Assembly (NCBI RefSeq): GCF_003550065.1
Contig: NZ_QXDC01000004.1
Location: 372,001-436,000 of the forward strand
Direction: 5' to 3'
DNA length: 64,000 nucleotides
From: Hephaestia caeni
Lineage (GTDB): Bacteria; Pseudomonadota; Alphaproteobacteria; Sphingomonadales; Sphingomonadaceae
In this document: piece by piece, positions 1 through 8,747 of the stretch
Layout: every line of letters begins with the position of its first letter
Position numbering within the stretch: position 1 is the stretch's first letter
Position numbers and translations under genes: made by a program
Notes under the pieces: generated by a model
Seen by the model: only the letters and a program-made list of their open reading frames with translations
What the model was told of the DNA's origin: nothing
The model's database searches: none

Positions 1-348
1 GCGGGCGATATCGCGCGCTGGCCCGACGCGCGGTCCGGCGACAATATCCGCGTCGAACATTGGGCAGTCGCCGAGCGACAGGGCACGGCGGCGGCACGCA
101 ACATGCTCGGCCGGCGGGAGCGCTTCGCCGCGATCCCGTTCTTCTGGAGCCAGCATTACGACGTCGTGATCAACTATGTCGGCCATGCCGAACGATGGGA
201 CCGGATCGAGATCGACGGCGATCCCGCCGCGCACGATTGCACCGTGACCTATTGGCGGCAGGATACGCGGCTTGCAGTGGCGACGATCGGGCGCGACCGC
301 GCATCGCTCGACGCCGAGGCCGCGTTCGAAAGCGCGCTATCGGCATGA
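1..348 (+). CDS. FAD-dependent ferredoxin reductase-type oxidoreductase, C-terminal part
   Basis: The reading frame is open from base 1, so the gene begins outside the window and only the last 115 codons are present. The visible part has the signature of the C-terminal reductase domain of FAD/NAD(P)H oxidoreductases of the ferredoxin/rubredoxin reductase type: a stretch on residues interacting with the flavin (WAVAERQGTAAARNMLG), then IPFFWSQHYD and INYVGHAERWD. Such enzymes pass electrons from NAD(P)H to a ferredoxin, often for a P450 or dioxygenase. No partner is visible. Its stop overlaps the start of the next gene (ATGA), so the two are translationally coupled. Family assignment is firm; the redox partner is unknown. 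Confidence 0.8.
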   Translation, partial: AGDIARWPDARSGDNIRVEHWAVAERQGTAAARNMLGRRERFAAIPFFWSQHYDVVINYVGHAERWDRIEIDGDPAAHDCTVTYWRQDTRLAVATIGRDRASLDAEAAFESALSA

Positions 349-698
349 TCCGCCTCAAACTCAAGCGTGCGTACGAACCCGCCACCCCCGAGGATGGCGT
401 CCGCATCCTGATCGATCGACTGTGGCCACGCGGGGTGAGCAAGGCCAGCGCCGCGCTCGACGACTGGATGAAAGAGATCGCGCCGAGCACCGAATTGCGC
501 AAATGGTTCGGCCACGATCCGGCGCGCTGGGACGAATTCCAACGCCGCTACCGCGCCGAACTCGCCACGCATCCCGCCGAACTCGAACGCCTGCGCGCGC
601 TGGCCGAAAAGCACGTCGTCACCCTGGTCTATAGCGCGCATGACGAGGCGCATAATGATGCCGTCGTCCTGCACGAGGTTCTGACCGGCGGGGGCTGA
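345..698 (+). CDS. DUF488 family protein (YeaO-like)
   Basis: A 117-residue protein whose ATG at 345 overlaps the TGA of the upstream reductase. It has the DUF488/YeaO hallmarks: RILIDRLWPRGVSK near the N-terminus, a central KWFGHDPARWDEF segment and the terminal VTLVYSAHDEAHNDAVVLHE. The family is widespread, soluble and of unknown function; some members sit beside redox or stress genes. Length is normal for the family. A longer in-frame extension starting at base 60 is just the out-of-frame shadow of the reductase and was not used. Confidence 0.85.
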   Translation: MIRLKLKRAYEPATPEDGVRILIDRLWPRGVSKASAALDDWMKEIAPSTELRKWFGHDPARWDEFQRRYRAELATHPAELERLRALAEKHVVTLVYSAHDEAHNDAVVLHEVLTGGG

Positions 699-748
699 GG
701 CGCCAGCGTCCGATGATGCTACGCTGATCCGTTCGCCCCCGACTTCAC

Positions 749-1094
749 GGTCTCGCTGACGCGAGACGGAGACAAAACGCGCCGTCTCTCTCCGCGTCTC
801 CGCACCGCCGCGCGAACCATTCTTCACGCGCCACTGCGGTGATGCCCTCCTTCTCCCGCACCCAAGTTCTCCCGCGAAAGCGGGAGTCCAGGGTCATACC
901 CGACCGACTCGAAAAAGAATGATTCACCCGGAGGCGCGGAGACGCGGAGATATATCGTTCGCGGCACCGTCGCCCGCGCCAGCGGCCCAATCACGTCCCG
1001 GCAGACACGGGCATCAAGGTCTCGCTGACGCGAGACGGAAGCAAAAGCACGCCGACTCTCCGCGCCTCCGCGCCTCCGCGCGAACCAATTCTTC
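749..1094. repeat. Two direct copies of a 75-bp intergenic repeat
   Basis: The 423-bp gap between the DUF488 gene and the DUF1345 gene carries no gene. It holds two direct copies of an about 75-bp unit at 749-823 and 1019-1094. Each begins with the short hairpin GTCTCGCTGACGCGAGAC and ends with a CTCCGCG-rich tract and GCGCGAACCA.TTCTT. A partial inverted copy of the CTCCGCG tract lies between them at about 916-950. The layout looks like a degenerate small non-autonomous repeat; no transposase is near. Confidence 0.6.
866..895. repeat. Short hairpin repeat (first copy)
   Basis: CTCCCGC-GAAA-GCGGGAG forms a 7-bp stem with a GAAA loop, followed by TCCAGGGTC. A near-identical unit occurs at 15181-15206. 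It is an interspersed extragenic palindrome. Confidence 0.6.
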
Positions 1095-1121
1095 TTTTTC
1101 GTGCCTTCGCCGGGGCAGGCT

Positions 1122-1790
1122 CTACCCCATCCCGCCGAGCGCATTCACCGCGAACGCCACGATGCCCATGTTGAACACGAACGCCGCCATCGACTGGATC
1201 AGTACGACGCGGCGAATGCGCGCGCCGGTAACTGCGATGTCCGAGGTCTGGAAGGTCATCCCCAGCGTGAAGCTGAAATAGAGGAAATCCCAATAATCGG
1301 GGGTCGGTGTTTTGGGCACCTCCAGCCCGCGACGATCACCGCCGCCCTCGGCCTCGAGATAATAAAGATGCGCATAGTGCAGCATGAACACGGTGTTGGC
1401 GAACAGCCAGGCCAGCGCCAGCGTGACCACGATCAGCGCGATCGCGGGCCAATCGAGCGTGGACTTGCCGGCAATGAGCGTGCCGACCGCGACCAGGATC
1501 ACCAGCGAGAGCATCACCGTAAGCACGAGCAACCCGCCGCGCCGGGCGTCGTTGGCAGCAGCCGTGCGTCGCATCGTCGCGGCATCGTCGTTGAGCAACG
1601 GCGTCAGCGCGGCGAGAAAGACGATCGCGGCCAGATCGAACCCGATCAGCAACGCGATCCGCGGCGGCACCCCGATCATGACCGCCGCGACCGCCGCGAC
1701 CACGAATACCGCCCCGAACACGAAGAATCGCGCAGGCGCGATCCGCTTGGCGATCACGATTTCCGATGCGGTGTCCGACGGCGCGGTCAT
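1122..1790 (-). CDS. DUF1345 family integral membrane protein
   Basis: A 222-residue protein with about five hydrophobic helices: two near residues 22-65, two near 88-150 and one at the C-terminus. The C-terminal block PDYWDFLYFSFTLGMTFQTS, preceded by MLHYAHLYYLE, is the diagnostic DUF1345 motif and resembles the pore region of two-helix potassium channels. The function of the family is not known. The gene lies 9 bp downstream of the YdeP-like oxidoreductase on the same strand and is probably co-transcribed with it. Confidence 0.8.
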   Translation of the reverse strand: MTAPSDTASEIVIAKRIAPARFFVFGAVFVVAAVAAVMIGVPPRIALLIGFDLAAIVFLAALTPLLNDDAATMRRTAAANDARRGGLLVLTVMLSLVILVAVGTLIAGKSTLDWPAIALIVVTLALAWLFANTVFMLHYAHLYYLEAEGGGDRRGLEVPKTPTPDYWDFLYFSFTLGMTFQTSDIAVTGARIRRVVLIQSMAAFVFNMGIVAFAVNALGGMG

Positions 1791-1799
1791 CGCCTGCGC

Positions 1800-4067
1800 C
1801 TAGGCCGCTGTGACGAGGACCGGGATCGCCTTGGCGGCGGGCGTCCCGCTGGTCGGATCATAATGATCGAGCGGCAGCAGCGGGTTGAGTTCGGGGAAAT
1901 ATCCGGCAAGCGACCCGCGCGGCATCGGATAGTCGATCACCGTGAGCCCTTCGACGCGCCGCGAGACGCCGTCGCCGCTAATCGTTTCGACGGCTACCCG
2001 CGCCTGTGGCGCCAGCCCCCGCTCGGCACGGTCGTCGGCGTTCATGAACAGCACCATGCGATCGTTATACACCCCGCGATAGCGATCGCTGTAGCTGTAG
2101 ATCGTGGTGTTGAACTGATCGTGCGAGCGCACCGTTGCCAGCCGAAGCATCGCGCGGTCGTCGACCGGCGGGTTCACTTCCAGCCCCGGCAAAACGAGGA
2201 AATTCGCCTTGCCGTTGGGGGTCGGCCAGACGCGGCGGCGCGGCGGAATATCGAGGTGGAACCCGCGCGGCGCTTTGATCCGTTCAGAAAAATCGCTGTA
2301 TATCGCGGGATAGACCTCGGCGATCTGATCGCGGATCAAATCGTAATCGTCGATATAGCTTTCCCACCGCACGTTGCTGTCGGGCAAGGTCGCGCGCGCC
2401 ATCCGGCAGACGATCTCGACCTCGGGCAGCAGATCGGGGCTGGCGGGCTCCAGCACCCCGCGCGAGGCCGACACGTTCGAGAACGAATCCTCGATCGTGA
2501 TGAACTGTTCGCCCGCTGTGGTGCGGATTTCCTCGGAGCGCGCGATCACCGGCAGGATCAGCGCGTCGCGGCCGTGGACGACGTGCCCGCGGTTGAGCTT
2601 GGTGGTGATCGCCACCGTCAGCGCGAGCCCGCGCATCGCCGCATAGGCACGCTCGGTATCGGGCACCGCACGGACGAAATTGCCGCCGAGGCCAATGAAG
2701 ACCTTCGCGGTCCCGTCGAGCATCGCCGCCACCGATTCCACCGTGTGATGGCCGTGCTCGCGCGGCGGCTCGAACCCGAACACGTCGCGCACGCGATCGA
2801 GATAGGCCGGGGTCGGCTTTTCATCGATGCCGACGGTGCGATCGCCCTGCACGTTCGAATGCCCACGGATCGGCGATATGCCCGCACCGGGCTTGCCGAA
2901 ATTTCCTTTAAGCAACAGCAGATTGGCGATCTGCTGCACCAGTTGCGAGCTTTTGCGGTGCTGGGTGATCCCCATGCCGTAGCAGATCATCGTCGCGCGC
3001 GAGGCGTTATAGATATCCGCACAGCGGCGGATCTGGCCCTCGTCGACGCCCGATGCCACGACGATCTCGGCCCAACTCACGCCCATCACATCGGCGCGCA
3101 GCGCATCCAGCCCGGCGGTATGCTCGGCGATGAAATCGTGGTCGAGCACCTCCTCGCCCCCAGCCTCGCGCTCGAACAGCGCGCGCATCATGCCCTTGAG
3201 AAACGCGAGATCGCCGCCGATCCCGATATGGACGAATTCGCTCGCGATCGCGGTCGATCCGAAGATGGCCATCTGGACGACGTCCTGCGGCTCGGTGAAG
3301 CGCATCAGCGCGCGCTCGGGCATCGGGTTGACGACGACGATCGGCACGCCGCGTTTGCGTGCCTCGACCAGGTTGGTCATCATCCGCGGCGCGTTGGTGC
3401 CGGTGTTCTGGCCGATCACGAAGATCGCCTCGGCGTGCTCGAAATCCTCCATGACCACGGTGCCCTTGCCGACACCGATCGCATGGGGCAGCCCCCGGCT
3501 GGTCGGCTCGTGGCACATGTTCGAGCAATCGGGGAAGTTGTTGGTCCCGAATTCGCGCACGAAAATCGAATAGAGAAACGCCGCCTCGTTCGGGGTGCGG
3601 CCCGACGTATAAAATTCGGCCTGATGGGGGCTGTCGAGCGCGCGCAGATGTTTGGCGATCAGCGCGAACGCGCTATCCCAATCGCACGGCACATAACGGT
3701 CGGTCGCCGCATCATAGCGCATCGGCTCGGTCAGCCGACCCTGCATCTCCAGCCAGTAATCGGACTGTGCCATCAGCTCCGAGACGGTGTGCTGCGCGAA
3801 GAATTCGCGCGTGACGCGGAATTTGGTCGCCTCGTGCGCCAGCGCCTTGGCGCCGTTCTCGCAGAAATCGAGCGTCTTCTTGCAATCCGAATCGGGATAG
3901 GCGCAGCTCGGGCATTTGAAGCCGCCCGGCTGGTTCATCGACACCAGTGCGCGCGAGCCCTTGGTGACGACGCTTTGCTGGAGCAGCACCTTCGCCGTCG
4001 CCGCCGCCGCGCCCCAGCCGCCCGCTGGGCGATCATAGGTCTTATAGCGGGGCCGGTCCTCAGCCAT
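1800..4067 (-). CDS. FdhF/YdeP-family molybdopterin oxidoreductase
   Basis: A 755-residue molybdopterin-dependent oxidoreductase of the YdeP branch of the formate dehydrogenase alpha-subunit family. Cys52 and Cys55 (FKCPSCAYPD), with Cys62 and Cys69, sit where family members bind an Fe-S cluster. The stretch NNFPDCSNMCHEPTSRGLP around residues 175-195 is typical of YdeP, as are the bis-MGD contact blocks (GQNTGTNAPRMM, GKPGAGISPIRGHSNVQGD). There is no Tat signal, so it is probably cytoplasmic. E. coli YdeP has been linked to acid resistance; the substrate remains unknown. The ATG has GGAG about nine bases upstream. Confidence 0.88.
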   Translation of the reverse strand: MAEDRPRYKTYDRPAGGWGAAAATAKVLLQQSVVTKGSRALVSMNQPGGFKCPSCAYPDSDCKKTLDFCENGAKALAHEATKFRVTREFFAQHTVSELMAQSDYWLEMQGRLTEPMRYDAATDRYVPCDWDSAFALIAKHLRALDSPHQAEFYTSGRTPNEAAFLYSIFVREFGTNNFPDCSNMCHEPTSRGLPHAIGVGKGTVVMEDFEHAEAIFVIGQNTGTNAPRMMTNLVEARKRGVPIVVVNPMPERALMRFTEPQDVVQMAIFGSTAIASEFVHIGIGGDLAFLKGMMRALFEREAGGEEVLDHDFIAEHTAGLDALRADVMGVSWAEIVVASGVDEGQIRRCADIYNASRATMICYGMGITQHRKSSQLVQQIANLLLLKGNFGKPGAGISPIRGHSNVQGDRTVGIDEKPTPAYLDRVRDVFGFEPPREHGHHTVESVAAMLDGTAKVFIGLGGNFVRAVPDTERAYAAMRGLALTVAITTKLNRGHVVHGRDALILPVIARSEEIRTTAGEQFITIEDSFSNVSASRGVLEPASPDLLPEVEIVCRMARATLPDSNVRWESYIDDYDLIRDQIAEVYPAIYSDFSERIKAPRGFHLDIPPRRRVWPTPNGKANFLVLPGLEVNPPVDDRAMLRLATVRSHDQFNTTIYSYSDRYRGVYNDRMVLFMNADDRAERGLAPQARVAVETISGDGVSRRVEGLTVIDYPMPRGSLAGYFPELNPLLPLDHYDPTSGTPAAKAIPVLVTAA

Positions 4068-4070
4068 GAT

Positions 4071-4139
4071 TCAGACTCCGAAGCACTTGGCGACGTCGAT
4101 GCCGGTAAAGCACGTTCCGCCGCGGTTGGCGACCCGCAT
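4071..4139 (-). CDS. Possible 22-residue leader peptide upstream of the ydeP-like gene
   Basis: The gap between the oxidoreductase and the glycosylase gene contains a 22-codon ORF with two cysteines, reading MRVANRGGTCFTGIDVAKC and then FGV. Its stop lies 3 bp before the oxidoreductase ATG. Its ribosome binding site is weak. It could be a leader peptide, a remnant of a decayed gene, or chance. I do not recognise it. Confidence 0.2.
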   Translation of the reverse strand: MRVANRGGTCFTGIDVAKCFGV

Positions 4140-4151
4140 CGGTCCGCGGCG

Positions 4152-4739
4152 CTACAGCCCGAGCGCGCGGAGTGTGGCGCGGACGCTCGGCAGCAATTCG
4201 GCCTCGAACCACGGATTCTTGGCGAACCACGGCTGGTTGCGCGGCGACGGATGCGGCAGCGGCAGGAAGCCCAGCGGCAGATACTCGCGCCACGCGGTCA
4301 CCGTTTGGGTCAGCGTCGGCTTGCGCCGCGCGCCCAGATAATAGCTTTGCGCATATTGGCCGATGAGCAGCGACAGCGCGATATCGGGCAGTTGGGCAAG
4401 CAGCTTCGCATGCCAGAGCGGCGCACATTCGGGGCGCGGCGGATTGTCCCCCGACGCTGCCTTGCCGGGATAGCAAAACCCCATCGGCACGATCGCGACC
4501 TTGGCCGGATCGTAGAATTGCGTCGCGCTCAGCCCCAGCCAGCCGCGCAGCCGATCGCCCGACGCGTCGTTCCACGGCACCCCGGTTTCGTGCACCTTGC
4601 GCCCCGGCGCCTGGCTGATGATGCATAGCCGCGCGGTGCGCCCCGCCTGCACCACCGGCCGCGGGCCGTACGGTAATTGGGCGGCGCAAACGCGGCACGC
4701 GCGAATGTCGTCGAGCAATTGCGCCAGCGGATCGTGCAT
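4152..4739 (-). CDS. Uracil-DNA glycosylase-like protein
   Basis: A 195-residue protein of the uracil-DNA glycosylase superfamily. The N-terminal CRVC (Cys15, Cys18) matches the position of the Fe-S-binding cysteines in family 4/5 enzymes. The water-activating motif is represented by SQAPGRKVHETGVPWNDASG (about residues 42-61), and the DNA-contact loop by HPSPRN near residue 162. Such proteins remove uracil from DNA or are divergent relatives with untested activity. It stands alone between the oxidoreductase and the HAD phosphatase. Confidence 0.8.
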   Translation of the reverse strand: MHDPLAQLLDDIRACRVCAAQLPYGPRPVVQAGRTARLCIISQAPGRKVHETGVPWNDASGDRLRGWLGLSATQFYDPAKVAIVPMGFCYPGKAASGDNPPRPECAPLWHAKLLAQLPDIALSLLIGQYAQSYYLGARRKPTLTQTVTAWREYLPLGFLPLPHPSPRNQPWFAKNPWFEAELLPSVRATLRALGL

Positions 4740-4793
4740 GGTCCGCGATTACGACCCGATGCCTGGAGAACGCAAGCAGAGGGTGGGCTTATC

Positions 4794-5507
4794 TCACCCG
4801 AGCGGATGGTCCGCCGCATAAGCACGCGACGACACCTCGTCGAGATGGTGCAGCAGATCAGCCGGATCGTCATAGACGCGCAGTGCCCAGCTCCGTTCGA
4901 GTTCCTCGCGGCCGTAACCGCCCGAGAGCAGCCCCACCCCAAGCGCACGGCACCGCGCCGCCGCCAGCATGTCCCACACGCTGTCGCCAACGACGATCGC
5001 ATGATCGATCGGCACCCCGAGCCGCCGCGCCGCCTCGACGAACAGGTCGGGATCGGGCTTGGCGAACCGCACCTGATCGCGCGTCACCACCACATTCTGG
5101 TCGGGATCGACCCCAAGCGCACGCAGATTGACCCCCGCAGTCTCGATCCGCCCGCTGGTCGCGATCGCCCAGGGCACGCCCATCGTCGTCAGCGTCTCGA
5201 GCAGTTCGCGCGCGCCCGGCAGCGGAACGACATCATCGGCCAGTCGGTGATAAGCCTCGGCATGGCGCGCGCGCAGCCGCTGGATCATCGTCGCGTCGAT
5301 CGGCCGGTCGATCTCGCGCAGCAATTGATCGGCGAACAGCCCGCCGCTCATCCCGATCTTGCGGTGGATGCGCCAGATCGAAAGCGCGATATCCTCCGAT
5401 CGCAGCGCCTCGTGCCACGCGAGCACATGCTGGTACACGCTGTCGACCAGCGTCCCGTCGAGATCGAACAGGAACGAATTGCGTACCATCACATCGGCCC
5501 TCGTCAC
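4794..5507 (-). CDS. HAD-superfamily phosphatase (phosphoglycolate phosphatase-like)
   Basis: A HAD hydrolase of subfamily IA. Motif I is FLFDLDGTLVDS with the nucleophile and acid Asp pair, motif II is AIATSGR, and motif III/IV is the lysine region KPDPDLFVEAARRLG followed by AIVVGDSVWD. The helical cap lies between motifs I and II, as in phosphoglycolate or beta-phosphoglucomutase-like enzymes. Substrate cannot be read from sequence. The start at 5507 gives 237 residues; an in-frame ATG at 5489 placing VRNSFLFDLDG at the N-terminus is an equally good start. Confidence 0.85.
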   Translation of the reverse strand: MTRADVMVRNSFLFDLDGTLVDSVYQHVLAWHEALRSEDIALSIWRIHRKIGMSGGLFADQLLREIDRPIDATMIQRLRARHAEAYHRLADDVVPLPGARELLETLTTMGVPWAIATSGRIETAGVNLRALGVDPDQNVVVTRDQVRFAKPDPDLFVEAARRLGVPIDHAIVVGDSVWDMLAAARCRALGVGLLSGGYGREELERSWALRVYDDPADLLHHLDEVSSRAYAADHPLG

Positions 5508-5534
5508 GCCACCCTTCGCATGCGTCGCGGTTGC

Positions 5535-6161
5535 TCAGCCGAGGTTGGCGACGAAATCCTTCGCCTGTCGGGCGACGGTGTCAACGCCGTCGCCGGCGCG
5601 GTAGAGCGCGGAGCCGAGGCCGAAGCCGTTGGCGCCCGCCTCGCGCCACGGCCGCATCGTGGTGGGCGTGACGCCGCCGACCGCGAGCATTGGCGTCTCC
5701 TTCGGCAGCACCGCGCGATGCGCCTTGAGCACCGCAGGCGATGCGCCCTCGGCGGGGAACAGCTTGAGCGCGGTGGCGCCGGCCTCGAGCGCGGCAAACG
5801 CTTCGCTGGGGGTGAAATAGCCCGGCAGCGAGGCCATGTCGGCGGCCACCGTCGCGCGGATCACCTGCGGGTTGGTGTTGGGCGAAACCACCATCCGCCC
5901 GCCCGCCGCCGCCACGCCGGCGACCGCATCGGTCGTCAGCACCGTGCCCGCGCCGATCATCGCGCGATCGCCGACCGTCCGCACCAGCCGCGCGATGCTC
6001 TCCAGCGGATCGGGCGAGTTTAGCGGCACCTCGATCAGCGTGAACCCGGCGTCGACCAGCGCCGCGCCGATCGGCTCGACCTCGTCGGGCCGCACCCCGC
6101 GCAGGATCGCGACCAGCGGGCAGCGCGCAAACGCGGCGGCGAAATCAACAACGGCGGTCAT
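5535..6161 (-). CDS. dgoA: 2-dehydro-3-deoxy-6-phosphogalactonate aldolase
   Basis: A 208-residue class I aldolase of the KDPG/KDPGal family that splits 2-keto-3-deoxy-6-phosphogalactonate into pyruvate and glyceraldehyde 3-phosphate. The Schiff-base lysine is Lys133 in ALKLFPAE, the catalytic Glu44 lies in TLIEVPLNSP, and Arg21 in RGVRPDE binds substrate. EVPLNSPDPLES is typical of the galactonate branch (DgoA) rather than Eda. Its ATG overlaps the stop of dgoK (ATGA), and dgoK overlaps the symporter, so the three form a tight operon (symporter-dgoK-dgoA) for the last steps of oxidative galactose breakdown. Confidence 0.93.
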   Translation of the reverse strand: MTAVVDFAAAFARCPLVAILRGVRPDEVEPIGAALVDAGFTLIEVPLNSPDPLESIARLVRTVGDRAMIGAGTVLTTDAVAGVAAAGGRMVVSPNTNPQVIRATVAADMASLPGYFTPSEAFAALEAGATALKLFPAEGASPAVLKAHRAVLPKETPMLAVGGVTPTTMRPWREAGANGFGLGSALYRAGDGVDTVARQAKDFVANLG

Positions 6162-7021
6162 CCAAGCAACTCCTCGATTCGGGTAACGCCCGCGACGAAC
6201 GCCGCATGGCTGTCGATCCTCTGCGTCGACGCGCCGACCATGCCGATCGCGCGGGCATAGAGAGCCCCCAGCGCCTCGTCGGCAAGCAGGTAAACCGTCT
6301 CACCCGGGCGCACATGCGCGCGCACGTCGGTGCCGATCAGCAGCCCGCTGACATAGGAAGCGGCCGTGCCTGCCACACGCAGCCCGAGCACGCTCGCCGC
6401 GCGCACCCCGAACAGCGCACCGAGCAGATCGTCCCGGCCGGCATCGGCAACGCCCTCGCCGAACGCGGTGTCATCGGCGACGGCGCCGGTCATCTCCTGC
6501 CCGATCAGTGCATGTGCCTTGAGCAGCGCGAACAATTCGCCCGTCATCGCGGTAACGAAATCGGCGAGCGCACCATCCTTCATCCACGCCCATTTGCAAT
6601 GCGTGCCGGGTTGGCACAGCAGGCTGTCGGGCGGCACCATCCCCGCCGCCGCGGCACCCAGCAATTGCACTTCCTCACCGCGCATCACATCGCCGCGCCC
6701 GGCCACCGATCGGCTGACACCTGGCACGATCGCGACGCCGTCGATCGGCCGTACCGCCTTCGCCGCGAGGGCATCGATCGTCGCCGGCGCGGCCACATAG
6801 CCCGCATCGATCCAGCCGCGGTTCGATCCCACCATCCCGGCGAGCACGATCGGCACGTCGCTGTAGCGCGCGCGCAGCGAAGCGACCTCGGCGTCGAAGC
6901 CTCCGGGCTCGACGGCCAGGATGCCGCGGTCGTCGCGGGTCGTCGCGACGACCGCGCCGTCCTCGACCAGATAGGCGCGTCGATTGGTCGTGCCCCAGTC
7001 AACGGCGAGGAAGCGGCTCAC
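6158..7021 (-). CDS. dgoK: 2-dehydro-3-deoxygalactonokinase
   Basis: A 287-residue kinase that phosphorylates 2-keto-3-deoxygalactonate. The N-terminal LAVDWGTTNRRAYL is the ATP-binding loop of the DgoK family, followed by VLAGMVGSNRGW and GEEVQLLGA, both characteristic. The start is a GTG at 7021 that overlaps the symporter stop (GTGA). A longer in-frame reading to 7885 runs through the symporter gene in a shadow frame and is not real. Length agrees with the E. coli enzyme (about 290). It feeds DgoA, encoded immediately downstream. Confidence 0.93.
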   Translation of the reverse strand: MSRFLAVDWGTTNRRAYLVEDGAVVATTRDDRGILAVEPGGFDAEVASLRARYSDVPIVLAGMVGSNRGWIDAGYVAAPATIDALAAKAVRPIDGVAIVPGVSRSVAGRGDVMRGEEVQLLGAAAAGMVPPDSLLCQPGTHCKWAWMKDGALADFVTAMTGELFALLKAHALIGQEMTGAVADDTAFGEGVADAGRDDLLGALFGVRAASVLGLRVAGTAASYVSGLLIGTDVRAHVRPGETVYLLADEALGALYARAIGMVGASTQRIDSHAAFVAGVTRIEELLG

Positions 7022-8655
7022 CAGAAGGTCGCGTAGAGCGCGATGAGGATCGCGCAAACGATGAGCGCGGCGATGTTGAACCCGGTGGTCGTGCGGAAGG
7101 TCACGCCCTCCATGACGATCCGGTTGCTGCCGACCCGCGCCGGCCGCGCCAGCGAGACGATCACCGCCAGCGCCAGGCTGAGGAAGAAGACGATCGTCAT
7201 CCGGTTGAGGAACGGCACCGCGTTGAGCGAGGCGATGCCGCCCCAATCGGCCGGGAACCAGAAGACGAAGCTGAGCACCACCGATGCGATGGCGCCGACC
7301 AGCGCCCCCGCCTCGGTCGCGCGCGGCCAGAACAGGCCGAGCAGGAAGATGATCGTGATCCCCGGCGTGACGAAGCCGGAGAATTCCTGGATGTACTGGA
7401 ACGCCTGATCGAGACTGCCCAGCAGCGGGCGGGCGGTGAGGATCGCGAGGATGATCGCCACCACGGCGGCGCTGCGCCCGATCAGAACCAGCCTTTTCTC
7501 CTGCCCTTCCTCGCCCGCGGAGTCCTCGGCGCGCGTTTTGACGTGCTTGAACTTGGCATAGATATCGAGCGTGAAGATCGTCGCGATCGAATTGATCTTG
7601 GAGGCGGTCGAGGCGATGATCGCGGCGATCAGCGCGGCGAAGACGAGCCCGAGCAACCCGGTCGGCAGCAGCGCCATCATCGACGGATACGCTTCGTCGG
7701 GCCGGGAGAGGTCGGGCGCGAGAATGACCGCCGCGATGCCCGGCAGCACGATGATCACCGGCATCAGCAGCTTGAGGAAACCCGCGAACACCACCCCGCG
7801 CTGCGCCTCGGCCAGGCTCTTGGCGGCCAGTGCGCGCTGGATGATATATTGGTTGAACCCCCAATAAGAGAGGTTCGCGATCCACATGCCGCCGATCAGC
7901 ACCGCGAGGCCAGGCAGTTCCTTGTAATGCGGATTATCGGGGGAAAGGATCATCTCGAAATGATCGGGCACGCGCCGCGTGAGTTCGGCGAAGCCCCCGA
8001 TAACGCCGGCATCGCCACCGATCTTGCCCAGCGTCAGCCAGGCGATGACGAGCCCGCCGAACACCAGCAGCGTGACCTGGACGATATCGGTCAGCGCCAC
8101 CGCCTTGAGTCCGCCCTTGAGCTGATAGAGCAGCGCGAAGGCGCCGAGCCCGATCAGCGCCACATCCTGATTGACCCCCGCGACCTGCGTCACCGCGATC
8201 GACCCGAGCCAGATGATCGATGTCAGGTTCACGAAGACGTAGAGCAGCAGCCAGAACACCGCCATCACGGTGCGGATGGTGGGGCCGAACCGCTGTTCGA
8301 GGAACTGCGGCATCGTGTAGATTTCGTTCTTCAGGAAGATCGGCAGGAAGAACTTGCCGACGATCAGCAGCGTCAGCGCCGCCATCCATTCGTACGAGGC
8401 GATCGCCAGGCCGATCGCATAGCCCGATCCCGACATGCCGACGATCTGTTCGGCCGAGATATTGGCCGCGATCAGCGACGCGCCGATCGCCCACCAAGGC
8501 AGGTTCTTCGAGGCGAGGAAATAATCGGATGTGTTCTTCTGGTGCCCCGCCTTTTCGCGCGACACCCATTGCGCTAGGCCGAAAATCGCAATCGCATAGA
8601 CCACGACCACCACGATATCGATCGTTCCGAGTCCCATTCGGCCCATCCCATCCAT
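7018..8655 (-). CDS. Sodium/solute symporter (SSS/SGLT family), probable galactose or galactonate importer
   Basis: A 545-residue inner-membrane transporter of the sodium:solute symporter family with about 13-14 hydrophobic helices. Characteristic blocks are DYFLASKNLPWWAIGASLIA and ANISAEQIVGMSGSG near residues 35-75, and NLSYWGFNQYIIQRALAAKS in the middle. SGLT-like members carry galactose or glucose with Na+. Operon context with dgoK and dgoA points to galactose or a galactose-derived sugar acid. The start chosen is the ATG at 8655; ATGs at 8646 and 8637 are alternatives. A start further upstream would run through the promoter shared with the divergent GntR gene. Confidence 0.88.
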   Translation of the reverse strand: MDGMGRMGLGTIDIVVVVVYAIAIFGLAQWVSREKAGHQKNTSDYFLASKNLPWWAIGASLIAANISAEQIVGMSGSGYAIGLAIASYEWMAALTLLIVGKFFLPIFLKNEIYTMPQFLEQRFGPTIRTVMAVFWLLLYVFVNLTSIIWLGSIAVTQVAGVNQDVALIGLGAFALLYQLKGGLKAVALTDIVQVTLLVFGGLVIAWLTLGKIGGDAGVIGGFAELTRRVPDHFEMILSPDNPHYKELPGLAVLIGGMWIANLSYWGFNQYIIQRALAAKSLAEAQRGVVFAGFLKLLMPVIIVLPGIAAVILAPDLSRPDEAYPSMMALLPTGLLGLVFAALIAAIIASTASKINSIATIFTLDIYAKFKHVKTRAEDSAGEEGQEKRLVLIGRSAAVVAIILAILTARPLLGSLDQAFQYIQEFSGFVTPGITIIFLLGLFWPRATEAGALVGAIASVVLSFVFWFPADWGGIASLNAVPFLNRMTIVFFLSLALAVIVSLARPARVGSNRIVMEGVTFRTTTGFNIAALIVCAILIALYATFW

Positions 8656-8670
8656 CAACCTTGAGCGTCT

Positions 8671-8686
8671 TTTATATGATCGATCG
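8671..8686. promoter_or_regulatory. Candidate GntR operator between symporter and regulator
   Basis: TTTATATGATCGATCG lies in the 92-bp gap between the divergent symporter and GntR genes. Read on the minus strand it contains ATCATATAA, the same core found upstream of the dehydratase and sulfatase genes. Its position suggests repression of the symporter operon and autoregulation. Confidence 0.5.
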
Positions 8687-8747
8687 CACTTGTCGAGACG
8701 CTTCTTATCTGCGAAACAATCCTTCTGGTCTGGGTGGGAGAGGCACG

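Noticed and set aside
749..1094. CRISPR array
   Set aside because: Only two long units with unequal internal sequence and no short repeat/spacer periodicity; no array seen anywhere in the window.
1101..4628. 1175-codon rightward open frame across the YdeP-like and DUF1345 genes
   Set aside because: It is the antisense shadow of the leftward genes, rich in Arg/His/Asp as expected for the complement of GC-rich coding DNA, with no recognisable domain.
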